Source of the DNA: Seminibacterium arietis
GTDB taxonomy: Bacteria > Pseudomonadota > Gammaproteobacteria > Enterobacterales > Pasteurellaceae
DNA: 51,892 nucleotides
NCBI RefSeq assembly: GCF_042675725.1
Contig: NZ_JBHTJN010000026.1
Coordinates: 1-51,892 of the forward strand
Direction of reading: 5' to 3'
The first letter of the stretch is position 1. Each line of letters opens with the position of its first letter. The notes under the pieces are model-generated. The model was not told where the DNA came from. It made no database searches and saw only the letters and a list, made by a program, of their open reading frames with translations. Of the stretch, positions 43,463 through 51,892 are shown in pieces. Both the position numbers and the translations under genes were made by a program.

Positions 43463-45184
43463 ATGCCAAAAAATAAATATAATAAGGTAAATATTCTATT
43501 TTTTTGTTATTTGCTAGTACTCTTTTTTATATTTCCTTTCATTGTTCAAGCGAAAGAAAGCAATCCTTTAACTGAAGAATTATCTCGTTTAAAAAATCAA
43601 CAACATTTTGAAGATGTTAACCAAAATCTTAGAAAAGCAGAGCGTTTTTTAGAAGATAAGCAAGCAGATCAAAAAAAGCCTTCTGTTGACTTAATGGAAA
43701 AAACTACATTACAAAAAATTACTAAAATTACAGTTGATGTTGGTGGCGAAAAAGTTTCTTTGGATTTTGATAAAGTGATAAATAATTATCTAAATCAACC
43801 CCTATCGACTAAAACAGTTTTTGCTTTAACAAAAGAATTAACAGAAGTACTATATCGTGCTGGTTATGTAACAAGTGCGATTGGTCTAAAGTCATCAAAA
43901 ATAACTAATGGTGAAATTCAATTTATTGTTCTTTGGGGAAAAGTTGATGATATTTTAGTAGAAAGGACTGCACCGACTTTATTTAAAGATAGAGCAATGA
44001 TTTTGGCTTTGCCTGATTTAAAAGGCAAACTTTTATGTATTTATGATATAGATCAGATGATAGAAACACTAAATACAACTAATAAAACAGCGAAAATAAG
44101 TGTAGTTGCTGATGATAAGAAAGGATTTTCTAATCTTAGTATCGATAGACAAAGAAGTTATTATCCACAAATTATATTTGGATTAAACAATTCAGGTGCG
44201 GGAAATAATGCTAATGGGCGTAATCAAGCAACTTTAAATATTTCATGGAGTGATATTTTAGGAACAAATGATCGTTGGAATTTTTCAACGGGTCACCGTT
44301 TTTATAAAAACCGTAGTAACAATAGGCAGAATAACTATTCTTTATCTTACGTTCAACCTCTATCTTTTTCTTCTTTGGAAATTAAATTATCCGAATCTAG
44401 CTATGAAAAATTATTGATTGGTCTTCATAGCATTAACCCTACTAGTGGAAAAACTCAAGCAACAGCAATGAAACTATCTCATACTTTGTTGAGAAATAAA
44501 GAAACTATATTATCTATGTATGGGGAGCTTGAATTTAAAAGACGCTTTAGCTATTTTTCAGATATTTTAATTGGAAAATATCATAATAATAAGCTGAATT
44601 TAGGGTTATCTTATATAACTAATTTAGGTCATGGGAAACTTTATAGTGATCTTTCTTATTCAAATGGTTTGAGATGGTTTAATGCAAATTATTCTGCATA
44701 TGATGAAAGTCGCGAAAAAACATTAAAACTTATTTCAGGAAGTATTAACTGGAATAGACCTTTCTTTTTTCTTGATAGACCAATGACATATCAATCGCGT
44801 TTAGGGATGCAATATAGCTTTGATAGCGTGTATTCTGAAAATCAGTTTTCAATTGGTGATGAATACACGGTAAGGGGATTTAAGGGCGGAGTTGGTTCTG
44901 GAGATAGTGGAGCATATTTATCTCAAACAATAACGATCCCTTTTTATCCAGAGAAAAGTTATTTATCTCAGATTAGCCCTTTTGTTGGTATTGATATAGG
45001 TAAAGTTTATTCAAAACGACCGCACAATATAGATACACTTATTGGATTTGCTTTAGGTGCTAAAGCCCAAATAGATAAATTTTCGTTGTCGATTACTTAT
45101 GCAAACCCTATAAACGGAGTTGGCTCTTTTGAAGACAGTACTAAGAAACCCGTTTATTATTTTTCAGGCTCAATTTCATTTTAA
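43463..45184 (+). CDS. TPS outer-membrane transporter TpsB (LspB/IbpB/FhaC-like)
   Basis: The start at ATG 43463 (MPKNKYNKVN, GGAG six bases upstream) is preferred over 43451; 573 residues. A signal peptide ends near IVQAKES. A helix and linker follow, with POTRA domains at about 90-230 (KITVDVGGEKVSLDFDKVIN). Then comes the 16-strand barrel with the conserved VRGF motif (GDEYTVRGFKGG) of the TpsB/Omp85 lid loop, and the terminal beta signal ending in Phe (SGSISF). It secretes the adjacent TpsA across the outer membrane. Confidence 0.93.
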   Translation: MPKNKYNKVNILFFCYLLVLFFIFPFIVQAKESNPLTEELSRLKNQQHFEDVNQNLRKAERFLEDKQADQKKPSVDLMEKTTLQKITKITVDVGGEKVSLDFDKVINNYLNQPLSTKTVFALTKELTEVLYRAGYVTSAIGLKSSKITNGEIQFIVLWGKVDDILVERTAPTLFKDRAMILALPDLKGKLLCIYDIDQMIETLNTTNKTAKISVVADDKKGFSNLSIDRQRSYYPQIIFGLNNSGAGNNANGRNQATLNISWSDILGTNDRWNFSTGHRFYKNRSNNRQNNYSLSYVQPLSFSSLEIKLSESSYEKLLIGLHSINPTSGKTQATAMKLSHTLLRNKETILSMYGELEFKRRFSYFSDILIGKYHNNKLNLGLSYITNLGHGKLYSDLSYSNGLRWFNANYSAYDESREKTLKLISGSINWNRPFFFLDRPMTYQSRLGMQYSFDSVYSENQFSIGDEYTVRGFKGGVGSGDSGAYLSQTITIPFYPEKSYLSQISPFVGIDIGKVYSKRPHNIDTLIGFALGAKAQIDKFSLSITYANPINGVGSFEDSTKKPVYYFSGSISF

Positions 45185-45214
45185 TTTTAATTTTTTATAG
45201 GATAGAGGAACATT

Positions 45215-48200
45215 ATGAATAAGAATTGTTATAAACTTATTTTTAGTAAAACAAAAGGTTGTTTAGTCCCAGTTGCAGAATGCATTAAATCAGCAGTAGA
45301 TAATGGTTCTTCTGATTCTGTATCAAAAAAAGCAGAAGAACAAACACCAATTAATAATTATCCACTATCAAATGTTTTTTTATCAGTAAAAACATTTTTG
45401 AATCCTGTTTCATCCGCAATATGTCTTAATTGGAAAACGGTTTCAATATTGATTGTTAGCATGGTTTCGACGCCTAATTTTGCACAATCAGCTGACTTAG
45501 AAAATAAACCAGCTTTAACTGATATTACAAATGGTAATATTAATATTGAATTAGATAATGAGTCTAATGGCAAAGTTCAATTACATCAAACAGAGAATAA
45601 AGTTATTATCGTTGATATTGCTACTCCAAATAAAAACGGGATTTCAGATAATAGATTTCAAAAATTTAATATCGAAAATGGAGCAGTTTTTAAAAATAAT
45701 AAAGATCAACAGCGCTCAGAATTAGTGGGTTATTTAGAAGAAAATAAAAATCTCACAGGTGAAGAAGCTAAAGTTATTTTAAATCAAGTAACTGGTAAGG
45801 ATTTAAGTAAAATTGAAGGTGCTTTAGAGGTTTTAGGTAAGCAAGCAGACTTAGTTATTGCTAACCCTAATGGTATTAATTTGAATGGTGTAAAAACTAT
45901 TAATTCAAGTCGTTTTGTGGCAACAACGAGTGATAAGATTGATCCAGATAAAATGCAATTAAATGTTACTAAAGGAACGGTAACAATTGACGTAAATGGA
46001 TTTGCAACAGATAACTTGCCTTATTTAGATATTGTTGCAAAGAAAATCGAACAAAAAGGTTCTATTGGAAATAAAGATAATGTAAAGAATAATTATCAAA
46101 CAAACATTACATTTGTTGCAGGTTCTAGTGAATATGATCTTAATAAACATGAAGTTACCAAGAAGAACGGAGTTGCATCTAATGATGAAGTTGCAATTAC
46201 TGGTGCTAGTACTGGCGCTATGTATGGCAAAAATATTAAATTAATCGTAACAGATACAGGTGCAGGGGTAAAACATGATGGCATTATTTTATCTGAAAAT
46301 GACATCAAACTTGAAAGTAAAGAAGGCGATATAGATCTTGGTAATAAAGTTCGAGCTAAGAAAAAAATTGATTTAGGAAATGCAAAAAGAGTAACCGTAT
46401 CTAATGAAATTAAAGCGGAAGAATCTATTACATTAAAAGCTGTCGATGCTAAATTAAAAAATGAAGGAAAATTAGCTTCTAAGAAAGTTGAAGTTAAAAC
46501 AGATAATTCACTTGTATTAGATGATAAAACTAAAATTGTGGCAACTGATCTGGATCTTAAATCAAAGACATTAACTAACCAAGGTCGTATTTATGGTGGA
46601 AACGTAAAAATTGACACTAATAAATTAGTTAATAAAAAAGAAATTTACGCTGATAAAGATCTTGAAATTAAAACAAAAGGAAAAAAAGTAACTGTTTCTG
46701 TGGGCGATAAACAAAGTGCGGTAGTTAAAGAAGAAATAGTTGCAGATTTAGATGTTGGATTTGATAATCAGGGAGCTATTGCGAGTAATTCTAAAGCTAA
46801 ATTGATTTTTAAAGATGACACAAGTTTTGTTAGTAAAGGTAATAAATTTATACAAGCAAAAGATGATTTATCTATTGAAGCTAAACATGTAATTATCAGT
46901 GAAAACGATGAGCTTCAATCCGCAGGTAAAGTAACTATTGATGCTAAGGGTAGTGTTGTTAATAATGGGATATTAGCGAGCGGTCAAACTCTTACTATTA
47001 ATGCGAAAGCTGGCAATATTTATAATAAAGAAGGAATATTAGGTGCTCGTGAGAAATTGATATTATCTGCAAAAGGAAATAATGCGGATGATAAAGTTTC
47101 TGTGGGTAATATTATTAATGAAGCTGACTCATTATTGCATTCTGAGGGTGAAATAGAACTAGAAGCAAATAATACGGTATATAATTTAGGTAATATTTTT
47201 GCTAAAAGTGATTTGACAGTAAAAGCACATAAATTAGTAAATGATGTTCAATTATCTGGTTCTGTTGAAAAATCCACTAAATCATCTAAACCTATCCGAT
47301 ATCGTCGAAGTGATATTGCAAATCATGGTTGGCATAATAATTTTTATAACTTAGATATTAACCCTATAGAATTTGGCAAGTCCACTACAAAAGTTGAAAA
47401 AGCAGGATTGATTCGAGCGGAAGGTAATTTTAAGTTTATAAGCAATAAAAAAGATAACCAAGAAGCACAAATAATTAATCATGGTGTTGTTAATGTTAAA
47501 GGAACGTTTAGTTCTGATACAGATAAAATTGTTAACTCGATGAAGCCGTTTGAAGTAAACATCTTGACAGAATTTTTCAAAGCAAAACAAGATATTACTT
47601 TCTATTATCAACCAAAAGCCCGAGTGTTTTTAACAGGTTTATCAGGTCAAGCAAGTAAAAAATTTGATTCTTTAGAAGCGTTTTTCGATGGTTTGTTTGG
47701 GTCTCGTGAGATTTTAAAATCTAGCACTTATCATGCAGATAATTCGCAAGCAATGCTCTTGTTAAAAGATATACAATCTCCAACTTTCCAAAAGGCAATG
47801 ACTTTAGTGTTTGGTGCAGACTGGCGAAATAATTCTCATGAGCAGTTATCTAAGCGTTGGAATGAATTCAAAGAAAAACAGGACGCTAATTTCACCTATC
47901 TTCCAGAAGAAAAAGCGAAATTCCTTGCAAATAAAATTGAAGGAACTGTAAAAACGTTAGAAAACGGTCAAGTTGGCAGTTTCTCTGAAACGGAGCAAAT
48001 TACAGTAGGTAAACATAAATTTGACTTAAATAAAGTTGAATTTAAACCAGGAGTTGCTCAGACAGAAAATTTAAATGACAACAATATTGATTTATCTGCT
48101 TTATCAGATCTTTTATCTATACCAAATCTTTTCATTGATAATAGCATTCAGTTAGATAAAACATTTGAACCAGAAGAACTTGATGACGAAGATGAATCTT

Positions 48201-51200
48201 TATTGAAAACACAAAACGATGAACCTGATTTACTCAATCCAAATGAATTATCAACTAATGGAAAATTATTAGATAAGTTGTTGAAAGAGATTGGTGAAGA
48301 TATTCATGTTACGCCAGAACCAGAAGAGGGTGAAGAAGAATATCGTCATACTGAGTTTCAAACAAGTGAACGTTTTGATTCTTTACCTGATGATGTTCAG
48401 AAACGACTAACTGAAAAATTTAATCAATTAAGACAGCAAGCCCAAGAAGAGCGTGTAAAACAAGCTGAAAAAGCAAAAGCTCAAAAAGAGCAAGAACAAC
48501 AAGAACGTCATCAGGGTTATAAAATCGAAGAGAAACGTCAACAGGATAGTCAAGTAGAGAAAGAAAAAGAGCTTGCTAAGATTGCGGAAGAAAAAAAGAA
48601 TCAAGATTTAGAAGAACAGAAATTGAATCTTCAAATTGAGAAAGAAAAGCAACAACAAGCTTTAGAAAAAGAAAAACAGAAACAGAAAGAAGTTGCTAAT
48701 GAAAAAGAAAGAGCTGAAGAAAAAAGACGAATTGAAGAATATAAAAAATCTTTAGCGGAGGATCAAAAAGTAGCGGCTGAACTTTCAAAAAATCGTTTTT
48801 TAAAAGATGTTGATGATTCTCGTCCTAAAGTGGATACAGATCCTCTTTATAGAACAAAATTAAGCTACATTAACCAAAATGATTATTATGGGTCAAAATA
48901 TTTTTTGAATAAAATTGGCTCAGAAAAACCGTCTAATGAGAAAGTGGCGGTGATTGGTGACAATTATTTAGAGCATCAGTTAATCACTAAATCTATTGAG
49001 AAAAAAGTTGATAATCATTTGTCATTAAAATACAAATTAAATGATGCTCAATTAGTTAAAAAATTAATAGATAATTCTTATTACGAGTCTCAAGAGCTAG
49101 GTTTAAAAGTAGGTGAGGCACTAACAAAAGAGCAACAGGCACAACTCAAACAAGATATTGTTTGGTATGTTAAAGCTAATGTTAATAATAAAGAAGTTTT
49201 ATTACCGCAAGTTTACTTTTCAGATAAAACATTAAGAGATGCTGAAAAATTTAAAGGACTTGGTGATGCTGTTTTACGTGCAAATGAAATAGAGCTAAAA
49301 ACTCAAAATACTTTAAACGGTGGCACTATTTCTGGGGCAAATATTGATATTGAGGCCAAGAATAAAATAAAAAATAAAGGGGATGTTTTAAGCGAAGGAA
49401 AATTACGTCTAGTTGGTCGAAAAGGTATTGATAATATCTCTCGCTCTTATGTAAACGATAATGGAGATGTTAACGTTCAGCGTGCTCGAATAAAAACAGA
49501 TGGACATCTACATCTTGAAACAGAGCTTGATTCTGATATTAATTCTCAAGGTTCTGACATTAAAGGGAAAACAGGATTTGTTAAATCTCGTAATTTTAAT
49601 ACTACAGATTCTCATGAAACTGAATATTCCAGTAAAAAAGGTCGTATTTTTTCAAAAAAAGGTGAAAATATTGGCTACTATACAGAAACAAGTCAAAAAG
49701 CAAGATCGGTTGGGTCAAATACAGAATTTGATCATTTGCATTTAGCAATAAAAAATGATGTTAATCAAGTTGGAAGTAAAATCAAATCAAGAGTTGTAAC
49801 TGGCGTTGTTCAAGGAAATTATAATACAAAAGCAGGAGAAAATGCTCAGTATGTGGAACGCCATGAACGCTTAGAACAACAGTATTCGTCTGGACATATT
49901 AGTGGCGGAGGTTATACGATTGCTCATGAGTATGATAGTAAAGATGGGGATAGAACAAATGTAGGAGGACTTACATCTAATACAGGAGCTGGTTTCGGAT
50001 TTGGTCTTTCTATAGAAGATAGTAAAGAGAAAGAGAATTTATTAACTCATACAAATAGTGATTTGCAAGTTGAACACGGTATTTTACATGTGTTGAAGAA
50101 AGCAGAATTAGGTGGAGTAGATATTAACAAGCATAAATTCTCAAATTCACAAGGGGCTGAAACACAATCGGAACAATCTAAGCAAGCCAATGCAACAAAA
50201 CAAGCATCTTCTGATGAGATGACTGAATCAACTGTAAAAGAAGGGGCTAAATTTAAAACATTATCTAAGAGTGAAGTTGAAGATTTAATGACCGAGAAGT
50301 CTTCAGATTTCTTTAACAAATATGAGAAATCTCCTGAAAAATCGGGCTTTGAGTTATCAGCAAAAGAAATCAAATCAACTAAACAAAAAGATGAATATCA
50401 CCTTGATTCTGAACGTTCTGTATTCAAATTTGGTTTTGAAACGGAAGGACATTCTGCAATTGCAGATGCTACAAGCCATTTAGCAAAACAATTTGTTGAT
50501 TCTCAAAGAGGAGTTAAACAAGATGGAACAGTTGCTTTGCAGCATGTTAGCGACATTGCAAACATTGTTACAGGTGAATTAGTTGGAGGTTCGTCTAAGT
50601 TTGGGTTTGAACGCAATTACGAAACACGAAAAGTAACAGAAACAGAAGATATACGTACTAAAATTGCGGGTAATATAACTCTTTCAGCCTATGGTGGAGA
50701 TCTACAGCTGAAAAATGTAGAAAGTGATGCTAATAGTACTTTAACGCTTAAGGCTAAGCGTAATGTCAATGTGATAGATGGAGATAAAACAAAAGAAAGT
50801 ATTGAAAGACAATCTCGCCAAAAATTAGCGGTCGGTTTAAATTCTGGATGTAGCATAATGGGGGCAGGGTGTAGCTTAGGTATCTCAGGATCTGTTGAAG
50901 GTAATGAAGGCTTTACTACAGAGAAGTCTATAACTCACAATAATAGTTTACTTAGAGCTAAAAATTTAAAAATCGCTGCAGGTAAGGATCTTAATTTAAT
51001 TAGTTCAAATATTAAAGCCAACCACTTAGATTTACATATAAAAGGTAAAACTAATGTTGTTTCAAAACAAGATTCTTTTGACAAGCTTCATCAGGGGGTT
51101 GATTTCAGTGCTTCAGCAGGTGTTGCTCTTTCTAGCTCTACAATTATAAAAGGAACAGGAAGTCTTGGTGCGGGTTATACTCATGAAGTTGAGAATAGCA

Positions 51201-51892
51201 AACTTATTAATCAACAAGCAGGTATTACAGCGGATAAAATTACAGGTGAAATAAAGGATTTAAACCTAACGGCTGGTCATTTTATTAATAAAGATAAAAA
51301 TAGCGGTTTCCGAGTATTAGGAAATGTTAGCAGTGAAAAACTTGATGATAATCATCATAAAGATGGTGGTTCCGTTGGTGTATCAGTTGGTATTAATGAA
51401 CGAGGTGCTTCTTCATTTAATACGCGAGGAGGACGATCTGAACAGAAACATTATACTGCAACACAGCAATCAGCTATTTCAGGAGTCGATCTTAAAAATT
51501 CTAAAATTATCGGTGAGATTGTTGATGATTTAACTAAGACTAAAAGAGTTAATCGCAATGATGTATATGCCAGTACGCAATTTAACTTTGAAGTTGCAGA
51601 TTTAGTTGAATTAGGTCAGAAAGCTAAAACGAAGTTACAATCTAAACAGCCTAAGACAGATAACGATAGTGAATTATTAACTCACAGAGTGGTTTCATCA
51701 GAACAAACGGTAGAGATGGTAGATAATCCACTTTATGATTCTATTCAAGGTAAAAATCGTTCTAATGATAATGAAACTTACAGCACTATAGGTGATGTCA
51801 ACTCCGATATAGCACGTAAATCGAAAGCACTAGCGGAACATATTTACGAAGAAGTGGGAGCGGGACCTTATAGTACGTTAAGTGAAGTAAAT
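45215..51892 (+). CDS. Giant TPS exoprotein TpsA (LspA/IbpA/FHA-like), partial at right edge
   Basis: The frame is open from ATG 45215 (preceded by AGAGGAAC) for 2,226 codons to the end of the window without a stop. Order: extended signal peptide region (ESPR, MNKNCYKLIFSKTKGCLVPV); signal core ending STPNFAQSADL near residue 90; TPS secretion domain with VDIATPNKNGISDNRFQKFN and VIANPNGINLNG; beta-helix repeats with NxG patterns; an acidic stretch near 980-1040; a highly charged coiled coil at about 1060-1200; and a second beta-helix region. Tyrosine motifs cluster near the end: Tyr2174 (PLYDSI), Tyr2189 (YSTI), Tyr2211 (YEEV), Tyr2219 (YSTL). Haemophilus ducreyi LspA and Histophilus IbpA share this build; the C-terminal effector domain is outside the window. 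Confidence 0.9.
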   Translation, partial: MNKNCYKLIFSKTKGCLVPVAECIKSAVDNGSSDSVSKKAEEQTPINNYPLSNVFLSVKTFLNPVSSAICLNWKTVSILIVSMVSTPNFAQSADLENKPALTDITNGNINIELDNESNGKVQLHQTENKVIIVDIATPNKNGISDNRFQKFNIENGAVFKNNKDQQRSELVGYLEENKNLTGEEAKVILNQVTGKDLSKIEGALEVLGKQADLVIANPNGINLNGVKTINSSRFVATTSDKIDPDKMQLNVTKGTVTIDVNGFATDNLPYLDIVAKKIEQKGSIGNKDNVKNNYQTNITFVAGSSEYDLNKHEVTKKNGVASNDEVAITGASTGAMYGKNIKLIVTDTGAGVKHDGIILSENDIKLESKEGDIDLGNKVRAKKKIDLGNAKRVTVSNEIKAEESITLKAVDAKLKNEGKLASKKVEVKTDNSLVLDDKTKIVATDLDLKSKTLTNQGRIYGGNVKIDTNKLVNKKEIYADKDLEIKTKGKKVTVSVGDKQSAVVKEEIVADLDVGFDNQGAIASNSKAKLIFKDDTSFVSKGNKFIQAKDDLSIEAKHVIISENDELQSAGKVTIDAKGSVVNNGILASGQTLTINAKAGNIYNKEGILGAREKLILSAKGNNADDKVSVGNIINEADSLLHSEGEIELEANNTVYNLGNIFAKSDLTVKAHKLVNDVQLSGSVEKSTKSSKPIRYRRSDIANHGWHNNFYNLDINPIEFGKSTTKVEKAGLIRAEGNFKFISNKKDNQEAQIINHGVVNVKGTFSSDTDKIVNSMKPFEVNILTEFFKAKQDITFYYQPKARVFLTGLSGQASKKFDSLEAFFDGLFGSREILKSSTYHADNSQAMLLLKDIQSPTFQKAMTLVFGADWRNNSHEQLSKRWNEFKEKQDANFTYLPEEKAKFLANKIEGTVKTLENGQVGSFSETEQITVGKHKFDLNKVEFKPGVAQTENLNDNNIDLSALSDLLSIPNLFIDNSIQLDKTFEPEELDDEDESLLKTQNDEPDLLNPNELSTNGKLLDKLLKEIGEDIHVTPEPEEGEEEYRHTEFQTSERFDSLPDDVQKRLTEKFNQLRQQAQEERVKQAEKAKAQKEQEQQERHQGYKIEEKRQQDSQVEKEKELAKIAEEKKNQDLEEQKLNLQIEKEKQQQALEKEKQKQKEVANEKERAEEKRRIEEYKKSLAEDQKVAAELSKNRFLKDVDDSRPKVDTDPLYRTKLSYINQNDYYGSKYFLNKIGSEKPSNEKVAVIGDNYLEHQLITKSIEKKVDNHLSLKYKLNDAQLVKKLIDNSYYESQELGLKVGEALTKEQQAQLKQDIVWYVKANVNNKEVLLPQVYFSDKTLRDAEKFKGLGDAVLRANEIELKTQNTLNGGTISGANIDIEAKNKIKNKGDVLSEGKLRLVGRKGIDNISRSYVNDNGDVNVQRARIKTDGHLHLETELDSDINSQGSDIKGKTGFVKSRNFNTTDSHETEYSSKKGRIFSKKGENIGYYTETSQKARSVGSNTEFDHLHLAIKNDVNQVGSKIKSRVVTGVVQGNYNTKAGENAQYVERHERLEQQYSSGHISGGGYTIAHEYDSKDGDRTNVGGLTSNTGAGFGFGLSIEDSKEKENLLTHTNSDLQVEHGILHVLKKAELGGVDINKHKFSNSQGAETQSEQSKQANATKQASSDEMTESTVKEGAKFKTLSKSEVEDLMTEKSSDFFNKYEKSPEKSGFELSAKEIKSTKQKDEYHLDSERSVFKFGFETEGHSAIADATSHLAKQFVDSQRGVKQDGTVALQHVSDIANIVTGELVGGSSKFGFERNYETRKVTETEDIRTKIAGNITLSAYGGDLQLKNVESDANSTLTLKAKRNVNVIDGDKTKESIERQSRQKLAVGLNSGCSIMGAGCSLGISGSVEGNEGFTTEKSITHNNSLLRAKNLKIAAGKDLNLISSNIKANHLDLHIKGKTNVVSKQDSFDKLHQGVDFSASAGVALSSSTIIKGTGSLGAGYTHEVENSKLINQQAGITADKITGEIKDLNLTAGHFINKDKNSGFRVLGNVSSEKLDDNHHKDGGSVGVSVGINERGASSFNTRGGRSEQKHYTATQQSAISGVDLKNSKIIGEIVDDLTKTKRVNRNDVYASTQFNFEVADLVELGQKAKTKLQSKQPKTDNDSELLTHRVVSSEQTVEMVDNPLYDSIQGKNRSNDNETYSTIGDVNSDIARKSKALAEHIYEEVGAGPYSTLSEVN

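Noticed and set aside
45358..51533. Short ORFs on both strands inside the giant exoprotein frame
   Set aside because: The exoprotein frame is open from 45215 to the window end and matches TPS domains; these are shadows.
51845..51880. Classical ITAM in the exoprotein
   Set aside because: The YEEV and YSTL motifs are separated by only four residues, whereas ITAMs need six to eight, so only individual YxxI/V/L motifs are claimed.
1..51892. CRISPR array, tRNA or rRNA genes
   Set aside because: No regularly spaced direct repeats, cloverleaf with CCA context, or ribosomal RNA sequence was seen.

Overview
The window is a low-GC chromosomal segment of a Pasteurellaceae bacterium close to Haemophilus. 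The 9-base Haemophilus-type DNA uptake signal AAGTGCGGT (or ACCGCACTT) recurs from about 10.4 kb onward. Gene pairs such as ssb/uvrA, mreBCD, leuABCD with a leader peptide, ccmA-I, typA/glnA and pepB/ndk match Haemophilus-like order. The species cannot be fixed from the sequence alone.

Layout. (1) 1-2527 is the decayed end of a two-partner-secretion (TPS) / CdiA-FhaB-type locus. It holds the tail of one exoprotein cassette, two related small lipoproteins that look like immunity proteins, one orphan C-terminal toxin-like cassette, and a frameshifted haemagglutinin fragment. (2) 2528-3726 is a dead IS481-family insertion sequence with recognisable terminal inverted repeats. (3) 3798-9027 is a compact minus-strand operon of three tyrosine recombinases and one small coiled-coil protein, resembling Tn554 TnpABC or gamma-mobile-trio modules. 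Its middle gene is broken by a stop codon and a frameshift. (4) 9179-15489 is housekeeping: ssb and uvrA sharing a LexA box, then mreBCD. (5) About 15.54-22.45 kb is a Mu-like prophage remnant on the minus strand. It keeps the repressor/operator region, a Ner-like gene, the MuA and MuB transposition genes and a few early genes. A large internal deletion joins these directly to the right-end com-methyltransferase pair. (6) 22491-27466 is leuABCD with the leuL attenuator. (7) 27865-34756 is the complete cytochrome c maturation operon ccmABCDEFGHI. (8) 34850-43153 is typA, glnA, infA, an rffG/rmlB-type dehydratase, pepB, ndk, and metK with a triple MetJ box. (9) 43463-51892 is a TPS pair: an outer-membrane TpsB transporter and the first 2,226 codons of a giant LspA/IbpA-like TpsA exoprotein that runs off the right edge.

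The most interesting points are the following. The recombinase-trio operon may mark a mobile island next to ssb. A perfect hairpin holds the start codon of the prophage methyltransferase in its stem and its ribosome-binding site in its loop, directly downstream of a Com-like gene, which mirrors the Mu com-mom switch. The haemagglutinin/IS debris carries the other Pasteurellaceae uptake-signal dialect (ACAAGCGGT). A cluster of YxxI/L/V tyrosine motifs lies in the C-terminal part of the visible TpsA. No tRNA, rRNA or CRISPR array was seen.
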